From DATEJJ01 sp039649115 (GTDB taxonomy: Bacteria; Actinomycetota; Actinomycetes; Mycobacteriales; Micromonosporaceae), in NCBI GenBank assembly GCA_039649115.1, contig JBBWZQ010000079.1, positions 28,278 through 92,277 on the forward strand: a stretch of 64,000 nucleotides of DNA, given 5' to 3'. Numbering within the stretch: the first letter of the stretch is position 1; every line of letters begins with the position of its first letter. The notes beneath the pieces are model-generated. The model searched no databases and had not been told where the DNA came from. It saw only the letters and a program-made list of their open reading frames with translations. Below are positions 57,363 to 64,000 of this stretch, in pieces. The translations under genes were made by a program, and so were the position numbers.

Positions 57363-58906
57363 TGGGGTCCTCGCGGCATTCCCGCCGCAGGGTGCTCGGG
57401 CTTGGTGCGGCGGCCGGCGCGGCGGCTGTGGTCGGCGGAACGGTTCCCTGGCTCGCATCCACCGACGAGACCGGTCGCCTGCAACCCAGCGGCCTCCCGC
57501 TGCCCGCGCACTTCCGGGTGCCCCTGCCGGTCCCGCCCGTCCTGCGGCCGGAACGAAACGGCGACGTCGACCGCTACGAGATCACCCAGCGAGTCGCCAC
57601 CGTGGAGTTCCTGCCAGGTGTCCCCACCACCATCTGGGGATACGACGGCCGGTTCCCCGGACCGACGATCGTGTCCCGCAGCGGCCGCACCACGGTCGTG
57701 AACCACCGCAACGAGCTTCCGGTGCCGACCGCCGTGCACCTGCACGGCGGGCATACACCGGCCGACAGCGACGGGTACCCGACCGACCTCGTGCTTCCGA
57801 CCGGCGCGGCCGCGCCGTACCCCGCCAGCCACCCGGACCCGGAGGCGCACACCACGATCGGGGCACGCGAATACCGGTACCCGCTCCAGCAGCGTGCCGC
57901 GACGCTGTGGTACCACGACCACCGCATGGACTTCACAGGCCCGAGCATATGGCGCGGACTGGCCGGCTTCCATCTCGTACGCGATGCGGAAGAATTGGCG
58001 TTGCCGCTGCCCGACGGTGACCGCGACATCCCGCTGATGATCGTGGATCGCTCGTTCGCCAGCGACGGCTCGCTGCTATACCCATCGCTGGATCGCGCAC
58101 TGCACCACCGGCCGGGAACCACCGAGCGCTACCGGCAGGGCGTGCTGGGCGACGTCATCCTCGTCAATGGCGCGGCCTGGCCCGCGCTCGAGGTCGACGC
58201 GGTGCGGTACCGGTTCCGGCTGCTCAACGCCTCAAACGCGCGGCGGTACCGACTGTCGCTCGATCCGCCCGCACCGGGTGGCATCGTCCAGATCGGCTCT
58301 GACGGCGGTCTGCTGGAGCGACCCGTCCGCCACACCGTCCTCGACATCGCGCCGGGCGAACGGTTCGACGTGGTCATCGACTTCGGAGGCTATCCGGTCG
58401 GGCAGGCAGTGACCGTGCGCAACCTGCTCGGGGCCGGATCCACCCGCGACGTCGTGCGCTTCCACGTCGCGCGGAAAGCCGTCGACGAGAGCGGGCTCCC
58501 CGACCGCCTCTCGACCGTCGAGCGGCTTGACCCGCGGTCCGCCCGCCGCACCCGGAACCTGGTCTTCGGCAACGCCCAGGATCACACCTGGACGATCAAT
58601 GGGCACCACTTCAGCACCGCACGGGCCGACATCACGACCGCGTTGGGCGACGTGGAGATCTGGCGCTTCGCGACCGACTTCCACCACCCGATCCACCTCC
58701 ACCTGGTGCACTTCCAGGTTCTGGCGCGCAACAGCACCGGCCCAGGCGCCTACGACGGCGGTTGGAAGGACACGGTCAACCTTCGACCGGCCGAGCGGAT
58801 CTCCGTCATCGCCCGCTTCAGCGACTACCCGGGGCGGTACCTCTTCCATTGCCACAATCTCGAACATGAGGACATGGCGATGATGGCCAATGTGCGGGTC
58901 GGCTGA
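57362..58906 (+). CDS. Tat-exported multicopper oxidase (CotA/bilirubin oxidase-like)
   Basis: A 514-aa three-domain cupredoxin oxidase. A twin-arginine signal (HSRRRVLGLGAAAG) is at the N-terminus. Copper ligands are complete: HLHGGH, WYHDHRM, HPIHLHLVHF and HCHNLEHEDMAMM, covering the type 1 and trinuclear sites. Relatives oxidise phenols, bilirubin or aminophenols; some form phenoxazinones in pigment pathways. ATG 57362 overlaps the membrane protein stop (TGATG). It is controlled by the palindromic operator just upstream. It is probably not part of the aminocyclitol cluster, as that ends with NRPS 2. Substrate unknown. Confidence 0.92.
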   Translation: MGSSRHSRRRVLGLGAAAGAAAVVGGTVPWLASTDETGRLQPSGLPLPAHFRVPLPVPPVLRPERNGDVDRYEITQRVATVEFLPGVPTTIWGYDGRFPGPTIVSRSGRTTVVNHRNELPVPTAVHLHGGHTPADSDGYPTDLVLPTGAAAPYPASHPDPEAHTTIGAREYRYPLQQRAATLWYHDHRMDFTGPSIWRGLAGFHLVRDAEELALPLPDGDRDIPLMIVDRSFASDGSLLYPSLDRALHHRPGTTERYRQGVLGDVILVNGAAWPALEVDAVRYRFRLLNASNARRYRLSLDPPAPGGIVQIGSDGGLLERPVRHTVLDIAPGERFDVVIDFGGYPVGQAVTVRNLLGAGSTRDVVRFHVARKAVDESGLPDRLSTVERLDPRSARRTRNLVFGNAQDHTWTINGHHFSTARADITTALGDVEIWRFATDFHHPIHLHLVHFQVLARNSTGPGAYDGGWKDTVNLRPAERISVIARFSDYPGRYLFHCHNLEHEDMAMMANVRVG

Positions 58907-58908
58907 GG

Positions 58909-58923
58909 CCCGAAATCCTCGGG
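58909..58923 (+). terminator. Small terminator hairpin after the multicopper oxidase gene
   Basis: CCCGA (58909-58913) pairs with TCGGG (58919-58923) around a 5-nt loop, three bases after the stop, followed by TCTTC. It is short, so the confidence is modest. The rest of 58924-59072 shows no feature. Confidence 0.4.
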
Positions 58924-59072
58924 TCTTCACCGGGTGCTGAACGTCGCCGACCGGGCAAACTGACGACTGCGCAAGCATCGGTCAGCGGCCCGGGAGTCAG
59001 CATGGTCCTCGCCTCAGCCAATGCCGGCGTCGGTCACGGTAGCTACTCGTCCGTCCAGCTGTCCTTGCATAC

Positions 59073-59918
59073 TCATGCCTCATCGCCGCTTGATACGTCG
59101 GCGCGGTCAGGGACGAACGCGACCGCGCGGGTCCACGCGGCCGTGGCTCGTTCGATGAGGATAGGAAGCGCGACAACGATACTACCCGTGGCGGGCACCA
59201 GCTCCAGGTTGCGCAGCCGCTCGATCTGGTAGTACGGCAGGCGCCGGCCGATCATGTGCGCAGGCCAGAGCGTTGCGGGGTCACCCGACTCAAGAAACCG
59301 GTGCAGGTTCGCGGGGAACGAGCCGTCGAAGCCGTCGGCGTCGGTGCCGATGGTCCGCACACCCTCGTTGACAAGGAACTCCACTATCCCGGCGGAGATC
59401 GCCTTGTCGTGTTCGGTGTGGATGAGCACGATGGACTGCTCGTAGCTGTGGACGCCGGCCGCTTCGGCCGCGGCCTTGACGTGGTGCGTCTCGACCTGCC
59501 AGCCGGAGATGCCCGTGACGTCGAGCATGATGCCCTTGCCGACGAACGTCTCCAGCGGCGCGTCGTTGATGTGGCCGCGGCTGCCGTCGTCGGCCGGCCC
59601 GTAGTGCCCCGGCGCGTCGATGTGGGAGCCGGCGTGCACCGACGCGGTCACCATCTCGTGGCGCAGGAAGGCACGGCCAGGAAAATGCTCGAGTCGCAGG
59701 ACGCCCGCGGTCTGCGGGACGATGCGTCTGGCGACCTCGTCGCAGAACCGCTGGGCGCCCTCGGTGGCTTCTACCACGTCGATATGCGTCTCGAACGGGC
59801 CCTTCTCGTGAACGTGAACGTCGCTCGACAGGTCGACGATCCGGCATGCTAACAGGTCACCCGCGAGCGAGTCGAAGACACTCAACTGTTCCTCCTCGGC
59901 CAGGAACGCACCACACAT
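59073..59918 (-). CDS. Cyclase-family metal-dependent hydrolase (kynurenine formamidase-like)
   Basis: A 281-aa protein of the cyclase/kynurenine formamidase superfamily. VHAGSHIDAPGHY is the HxGTHxDxPxH metal site, and FVGKGIMLDVTG follows as in the family. Members hydrolyse N-formylkynurenine, isatin or similar amides. ATG 59918; the gene is convergent to the multicopper oxidase and divergent from the broken B12-binding gene. With an aminophenol-type oxidase and an O-methyltransferase nearby, a tryptophan/kynurenine-derived pigment is conceivable, but that is speculative. Confidence 0.85.
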   Translation of the reverse strand: MCGAFLAEEEQLSVFDSLAGDLLACRIVDLSSDVHVHEKGPFETHIDVVEATEGAQRFCDEVARRIVPQTAGVLRLEHFPGRAFLRHEMVTASVHAGSHIDAPGHYGPADDGSRGHINDAPLETFVGKGIMLDVTGISGWQVETHHVKAAAEAAGVHSYEQSIVLIHTEHDKAISAGIVEFLVNEGVRTIGTDADGFDGSFPANLHRFLESGDPATLWPAHMIGRRLPYYQIERLRNLELVPATGSIVVALPILIERATAAWTRAVAFVPDRADVSSGDEA

Positions 59919-59967
59919 GATGGCGACCGGCCACTCAGCGCGTACTTAGGAAATGCTCAGCCTCGAT

Positions 59968-60018
59968 CTTGGGTGGAGCTGATCGGCCCTTCATCAGGAG
60001 CTGAGCACGCCACCCAAG
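59968..60018. promoter_or_regulatory. Inverted repeat in the divergent region
   Basis: CTTGGGTGG (59968-59976) and CCACCCAAG (60010-60018) are perfect 9-bp arms separated by 33 nt, between the cyclase-family gene and the B12-binding fragment. GAGCTGA also occurs twice between the arms. It could be a two-site operator controlling both divergent genes. Confidence 0.45.
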
Positions 60019-60075
60019 GATGTCCGGTAGGCACGTCGACGTCGGCTGATGCGTACCTGGCCGAGGGAGAGGCGA

Positions 60076-60830
60076 ATGACACAGCCACCGGCAACGTCTG
60101 TCTATCTGGTACAGCAGGGCGTGTGGGACATGCCGCTGGATTCGATGCCGCTCGCGTCCGGTTATCTCAAGGCAGCGGCACTCGTCGACGAGCGGATCCG
60201 ACAGCGTGCCAACATCGAGATCTTCAGCTTCAAGGGTCGCACCTCGCTGCTCACCATGGCGACCCGGCTCTTCGCCGCCGGACCGCCGGATGTCCTGGCC
60301 TGTTCGGTCTTTGGCTGGAACTACCGCCAGTTCGGGGCGCTGGCCGAGACATTCGAGCAGCTGCGCCCCGACGGCTGGGTGATATTCGGCGGTACCCACG
60401 TCGCCAACCAGGGTGAGCGCGTCTTCGGCGGGTACCCGCGTGTGGACATCGTCGGTGTACCACCATCCGGACGCGGCCGGCGCCTGCGGAGGAGCTTCCC
60501 GTCGTTGAGTTGGGCGGCGCGGCCTACTTCGTCCGCCGCGACGTGGCGTTCGGCTGCGATGTGCTGGCCGTGTTGGCGGCGCTGCGGGCACAGGCCGCGT
60601 CGGATCCGGCCCGGGCCGCATTCGATCCCCCGTCGATGCCCCGACCCACCCCGGTCACGCTCGACCGGTACTACCTGACCGGCGCGGAAACCACGGTCAC
60701 GTCGACCAACCACGAGACGATCATGCACTACATGGCCAAGACGGCCGATGAGGCCTCCAACAGCGGCGGGCCGACCGCGGGCAACCGGGCGGCGGCCACC
60801 CTGATCAATGAGCGAGGCGGCTGCTCATGA
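60076..60830 (+). pseudogene. Broken B12-binding protein gene (radical SAM type relative), internal deletion and frameshift
   Basis: ATG 60076 with GAGGGAGAGG begins a B12-binding-like domain (SVYLVQQGVWDMPLDSMPL, later VIFGGTHVANQGERVF, YPRVDIVG). Directly after VDIVG, where such proteins continue with a glycine/glutamate motif and a radical SAM domain, the frame turns into Arg/Ser-rich shadow and stops at 60678. Another frame (about 60470-60830, with PAEELPVVELGGAAYFV and TNHETIMHYMAKTADEA) looks like a genuine C-terminal part. No CxxxCxxC motif is left. The simplest explanation is loss of the central domain with a frame change near 60450. Two separate short genes cannot be excluded. Confidence 0.55.
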
Positions 60831-60886
60831 CGGCCCGCAGGCACCAGACCTGACTAGTCCACCAACGATCGAACGGAGCAGTCGTC

Positions 60887-61930
60887 ATGGCAGAAATCGC
60901 GGTTTCCCCCAAGCTGCAGGCGGTATCAAAGATCAAGGAGGTGGCCTGGGGAGTTGCCTCCACTGGGGCGGTCATGGCGGCAGTGCGCCTCGGTGTGGCT
61001 GATGCGCTGGGCGACGAGCCGGCGCGGGCCGAGGATCTCGCCAGCGGAGTGAAGGCCGACCCGCAGACGCTGACCCGGCTGCTCAACGCGCTGGTGTACC
61101 GCGGCGTGTTCGACCGTGACGACGACGGGTGCTACCGCCACAACGAGCTCTCGCGCTTGTTGCGCGCCGACGACCCGAACAGCGTGACGTGTCTGGTGCA
61201 GTGGATCGGGGCGGCCTGCCTCGCGCCGCTGTGGCCGAGAGTGGACGATGCCGTCCGCTCCGGGAAGGCCATATTCCCCGAGGTGTACGGCAAGGAGACG
61301 TTCCAGTACATCCATGAGAACGAGCCGGAGACCGGCCTCATCCTCAGCCAGGCCATGACCCAGGCGAGCAACCACACGTCGGTGGCGCTGGCCGAGGGGC
61401 TGGATCTCACCGGGGTACGCAAGGCCGCCGACATCGGCGGCGGCCACGGGCACCTGCTGCGCACGATCCTGGAGCGTTACCCGCAGGTGCGCGGCGCGCT
61501 GATGGACCTGCCGGCTGTCGTGGCCGGCGCCGACCGGGAGCTGCGCGAAGGGCGGCTGGCGTCGCGGTGCGAGATCGTCGGTGGCGACTGCCGCAAGGCG
61601 GTGCCCATAGAGGCCGACCTGTACACCGCGAAGAACATCCTGGAGTGGAAGGACGAGTACACGGTCGCGACGCTGCGCAACATCGTGGCGAGCGCGCCGG
61701 CCGGCGCCCGGGTCGTGATCATCGAGACGCTGACCGACTACACGCCCGAGCCGGTGGTCACCACGGCGCTGGACCTGCTGCTGCTGCTCAATGGGGGCGG
61801 TCGCAAGCACAGCAGCCGCGATGTCGCCGAACTTTTCGAGGAGGCGGGGATTCGCTTCGTGGGCGTCCGCCCGAGCGGCACCTTCCTCACGTTCGCTGAG
61901 GGCGTTGTGCCCGACGGCCGCAGCACGTAA
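60887..61930 (+). CDS. SAM-dependent O-methyltransferase (dimerising type)
   Basis: A 347-aa methyltransferase of the acetylserotonin/COMT-like family. The N-terminal winged-helix dimerisation region (residues 1-105, AARLGVADAL-type) precedes the SAM fold, with ADIGGGHGHLL, a later GDCRKAVP and KNILEWKDEYTVATLRNI. The usual catalytic His (HxWxD) is replaced: KNILEWKDE has Glu where His is expected, so the methylation chemistry may differ. ATG 60887 has GGAG about eight bases upstream. The substrate is probably an aromatic or quinone-like metabolite; unknown here. Confidence 0.87.
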   Translation: MAEIAVSPKLQAVSKIKEVAWGVASTGAVMAAVRLGVADALGDEPARAEDLASGVKADPQTLTRLLNALVYRGVFDRDDDGCYRHNELSRLLRADDPNSVTCLVQWIGAACLAPLWPRVDDAVRSGKAIFPEVYGKETFQYIHENEPETGLILSQAMTQASNHTSVALAEGLDLTGVRKAADIGGGHGHLLRTILERYPQVRGALMDLPAVVAGADRELREGRLASRCEIVGGDCRKAVPIEADLYTAKNILEWKDEYTVATLRNIVASAPAGARVVIIETLTDYTPEPVVTTALDLLLLLNGGGRKHSSRDVAELFEEAGIRFVGVRPSGTFLTFAEGVVPDGRST

Positions 61931-62042
61931 TGAGCACCGGCCAAGCGCCGGCGGTCGAGCATACGACGTGCTGCATCGCCGGATGCGGACCGGCCGGCGC
62001 GGTGGTCGTGCCGACGAGATGTCCGACGAGACGTGTCAATAC

Positions 62043-62082
62043 AGCACCGTTGCGACGGTAGTATTGCTATAGGTAGCGTTAC
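62043..62082 (+). promoter_or_regulatory. Promoter/operator of the DHA2 efflux gene
   Basis: TTGCGA (62050-62055), an 18-nt spacer and TAGCGT (62074-62079), six bases before ATG 62086, implying a leaderless mRNA. The block GTAGTATTGCTATAGG ... GCGTTAC overlaps the promoter and shares its half-sites with the operator at 56837-56880. Confidence 0.5.
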
Positions 62083-62085
62083 AGC

Positions 62086-63633
62086 ATGGCTGAGCCCACA
62101 CTGGCACCGGCACGTATCCGACTGATCTTCAGCGGTCTGGCCTTGGCGCTGTTCCTTGCCGCGCTCGATCAGTCGGTGGTGGCGACCGCATTGCCCACGA
62201 TCGTCACCGAGTTCGGCGGGATCGGGCACATCGCCTGGATCGTCACGGCCTACCTGGCGGCCGTGTGCGTCTCCACGCCGCTGTTTGGCAAGCTCGGCGA
62301 CTCCTACGGACGCCGGTCGATCTTCCTTGTGTCCGTAACCACCTTCATCGTGGGCTCGATGCTGTCCGGGTTGGCGCAGTCGATGAACCAGCTCATTGCC
62401 TTCCGGGCGGTTCAGGGCATCGGCGCGGGCGGCCTGCTGAGCGTCACGGTCGCGATGAGCGCCGACATCGTGAGCCCGCGCGAGCTGGGGCGCTATCAGG
62501 GGTACTTCGCGGCGTCGTTCGGCGGGGCGACCATCCTCGGCCCACTCGTTGGCGGCTTCTTCACCGAGCACCTGTCCTGGCGCTGGATCTTCTATATCAA
62601 CCTGCCAGTGGGCGCCGTGACGCTGGCCATTATCGCCTTCGCGTTCCGCGTGCCGGTGCCGCCGCACCGGCGCCGGTTCGACCTGCTCGGGTCGGTAATG
62701 CTGGCCGCCGCGATCCTGTGCATCGTGATGGTGACTTCGTGGGGCGGTTCACAGTACGCGTGGCGGTCTCCCGTGATCCTGGGCCTGGGTGCGGCCGCGG
62801 TCGTCGCGACACTCCTGTTCCTCGCGGCCGAGCGGCGGGCCGGCGACCCGGTGCTACCGCTGGGCCTGTTCCGCGACTCGACGTTCAGCATCGCCAGCGC
62901 GACGAGCTTCTTCGTCGGCTTCGGGCTGTTCGGCGCGATCGCGTTCCTGCCCCTGTTCCTCCAGGTCGTCTACGGTGCGAGCCCGACCAACTCCGGGCTG
63001 CTGCTGCTGCCGATGATGTTCGGCCTCCTGGTGGCCGTCGTCATGTCCGGCGTGGTCATCACCAAGACCGGCAGGTACAAGGTGTTCGCGGTCAGCGGTC
63101 CAGCGATCGCGGCAATCGGGATGTACCTGCTGTCCACGATCGGGCCGGCGACCGCTCGGACCCCGACCGCGCTGTACATGGTGATCGTCGGCGTCGGCAT
63201 CGGCCTGTGCCTGCAGGTACTCGTGCTCATCGCACAGAACACCGCGCCGCCGCAGCTGCTCGGCGTCACGACGTCATCGGTGGCCTTCATCCGTACGATC
63301 GGCGGTGCGGTCGGGGTGGCGGTCCTCGGCGCGGTATTCACTAGTCGACTGACGACGGAGCTGACCCGGTTCCTTCCCGCGAACGCGTCCATCGACATCC
63401 CGAAGGGTTCGGCGGGCGCGGTGCCGACCGAGGCGCTGGCCGCCCTACCCCCCGAGGTCCGTAGCAGGTACATCGTGGCGTTCGCGACCGCACTCACCGA
63501 CGCGTACCTCTGGACGGTCCCGGCGCTGGTCGCGGCCGCACTGATCGCCGTGATGCTACGCCATGTGCCGATGCGCCAGCACGTGCCGGCGGCCGACCCC
63601 GGGGCCGCACGGTCAGCACCGGAGTCCCGGTAG
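62086..63633 (+). CDS. MFS multidrug efflux pump, 14 helices (DHA2/EmrB-QacA type)
   Basis: A 515-aa membrane protein with about 14 hydrophobic segments. ALDQSVVATALPTI is the DHA2 helix-1 motif (Asp for drug/proton coupling), GKLGDSYGRRSIF is motif A, and GPLVGGFFTEHLSWRWIFYINLPVG is motif C followed by the typical WRWIF-NLPVG run. ATG 62086. It exports drugs or endogenous metabolites using the proton gradient. The shared operator with the multicopper oxidase operon suggests co-induction, for instance by a toxic phenolic. No regulator gene is visible in the window; it may lie beyond the right edge. Confidence 0.92.
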   Translation: MAEPTLAPARIRLIFSGLALALFLAALDQSVVATALPTIVTEFGGIGHIAWIVTAYLAAVCVSTPLFGKLGDSYGRRSIFLVSVTTFIVGSMLSGLAQSMNQLIAFRAVQGIGAGGLLSVTVAMSADIVSPRELGRYQGYFAASFGGATILGPLVGGFFTEHLSWRWIFYINLPVGAVTLAIIAFAFRVPVPPHRRRFDLLGSVMLAAAILCIVMVTSWGGSQYAWRSPVILGLGAAAVVATLLFLAAERRAGDPVLPLGLFRDSTFSIASATSFFVGFGLFGAIAFLPLFLQVVYGASPTNSGLLLLPMMFGLLVAVVMSGVVITKTGRYKVFAVSGPAIAAIGMYLLSTIGPATARTPTALYMVIVGVGIGLCLQVLVLIAQNTAPPQLLGVTTSSVAFIRTIGGAVGVAVLGAVFTSRLTTELTRFLPANASIDIPKGSAGAVPTEALAALPPEVRSRYIVAFATALTDAYLWTVPALVAAALIAVMLRHVPMRQHVPAADPGAARSAPESR

Positions 63634-63795
63634 CCAGCCGGACCCTTCAGTCGCGAGCCGTGCGGCTCGGGCCCGGCCTTTCCTTGACGAGGTCGGCGAG
63701 CCCGGACGCAGGGTGGCGAAGTCCTCGGCCGGCTTCTGGACAGCACGAACATCATCCCAGGCCAGGAGCATCTGCATAGGAGAGTCCGTTCGCGT

Positions 63796-64000
63796 CTATA
63801 CGCGGATGTGTTCGCTTCGCAGCCCGTAGGTGGTGACGTGGCCGAGGAGGCGGCGGAAGACCCGGGTGACCGTCGGCAGCGGTAGATCCGCCTCGTTGTC
63901 GAAGTCCAATGTGGTCGGCAGCGCGGCCAGCCGCTGCGGGTCGAGGAGATCGGGCACCTCGACAACGTCCCGATGTACCAACCGCTGTACCGCCTGGGTG
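63796..64000 (-). CDS. Partial hypothetical protein, 5' end off the right edge
   Basis: The last 68 or so codons of a minus-strand gene are visible, ending with TAG at 63796. The visible peptide (RDVVEVPDLLDPQRLAAL ... LGHVTTYGLRSEHIRV) has normal composition, and the frame is open to the window edge. TTG 63981 could in principle be a start, but no ribosome site precedes it. I do not recognise the family. The region 63634-63795 between this and the MFS gene shows no gene I can support. Confidence 0.5.
   Translation of the reverse strand, partial: TQAVQRLVHRDVVEVPDLLDPQRLAALPTTLDFDNEADLPLPTVTRVFRRLLGHVTTYGLRSEHIRV

Noticed and set aside
62970..63965. Minus-strand frame across the end of the DHA2 gene
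   Set aside because: Antisense to membrane helices; Ser/Arg/Pro-rich with no domain; no ribosome site.
1..64000. Search for tRNA, rRNA, CRISPR arrays, transposases and attachment sites
   Set aside because: By eye I found no tRNA-like cloverleaf, regular spaced repeats, transposase motifs or integrase genes; short tRNA genes could still be missed without a covariance search.

Overview
This is a 64 kb stretch of very GC-rich DNA with tightly packed genes, many ATGA/GTGA overlaps and frequent GTG starts, typical of a filamentous actinomycete. A Micromonosporaceae host is possible, but I cannot prove it. Nearly the whole window (1 to about 56.5 kb) is one large specialised-metabolite gene cluster. 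The last 7 kb looks like a separate small set of genes. I saw no rRNA, tRNA, CRISPR array or complete insertion sequence.

Layout. (a) 1-8207, minus strand: adenylate-forming ligase, C-A-PCP NRPS module read as glycine-specific, free carrier protein, and a type I PKS (KS-AT-start of KR) that runs off the left edge. (b) 8378-12018, plus: two half-size ABC exporters. (c) 12026-23402, minus: a 12-gene operon with a carrier protein, three phytanoyl-CoA-dioxygenase-type oxygenases, a nucleotidyltransferase, two sugar-nucleotide SDR enzymes, a WbqC-like protein, two glycosyltransferases, a sugar C-methyltransferase type enzyme and a dTMP-kinase-like protein. A perfect StrR/NovG-type operator lies upstream. 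(d) 23611-29086: PIG-L deacetylase, isopenicillin-N-synthase-like oxygenase, radical SAM enzyme, acyl-CoA dehydrogenase and the StrR-type regulator. (e) 29145-35078, minus: a ligase-transglutaminase fusion, a stand-alone A domain, a DAP/Orn-type PLP decarboxylase, a carrier protein and a 74-aa remnant of a condensation-like gene. (f) 35231-38481: methyltransferase, carrier protein, SDR and HAD phosphatase. (g) 38647-49169, plus: thioesterase with a Cys nucleophile, two GT2 enzymes, an aminocyclitol aminotransferase, a 2-deoxy-scyllo-inosose synthase, an MFS exporter, a condensation-like protein and Gfo/Idh/MocA oxidoreductases. (h) 49147-56543: a third Gfo/Idh/MocA enzyme, the full-length condensation-like paralogue, a GT1, a carrier protein and a second glycine-type C-A-PCP NRPS. 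(i) 56.9-64 kb: membrane protein plus Tat-exported multicopper oxidase, cyclase-family hydrolase, broken B12-binding gene, O-methyltransferase, DHA2 efflux pump and a partial gene at the edge.

How it may work together (inference). The inosose synthase and aminotransferase make a 2-deoxystreptamine-type aminocyclitol, and the Gfo/Idh/MocA enzymes could supply the intermediate oxidation. The sugar-nucleotide enzymes, PIG-L deacetylase and four or more glycosyltransferases would decorate it. An acyl/peptide part would be built by the ligases, two glycine modules, five free carrier proteins, discrete condensation-like enzymes and the PKS. The A domain/decarboxylase/carrier trio resembles the butirosin BtrJ-K-I logic for decarboxylating a carrier-bound amino acid. 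I do not recognise a known compound that combines all these parts.

Regulation visible in the sequence: one perfect GTTCAACTG-N11-CAGTTGAAC site for the cluster's own StrR-type activator, and a second conserved promoter element (near CCGRAWTCYGSGACA, 21-23 nt upstream of a -10-like box) found before eight gene starts. Several of these promoters sit so close to the start codon that the mRNAs should be leaderless.
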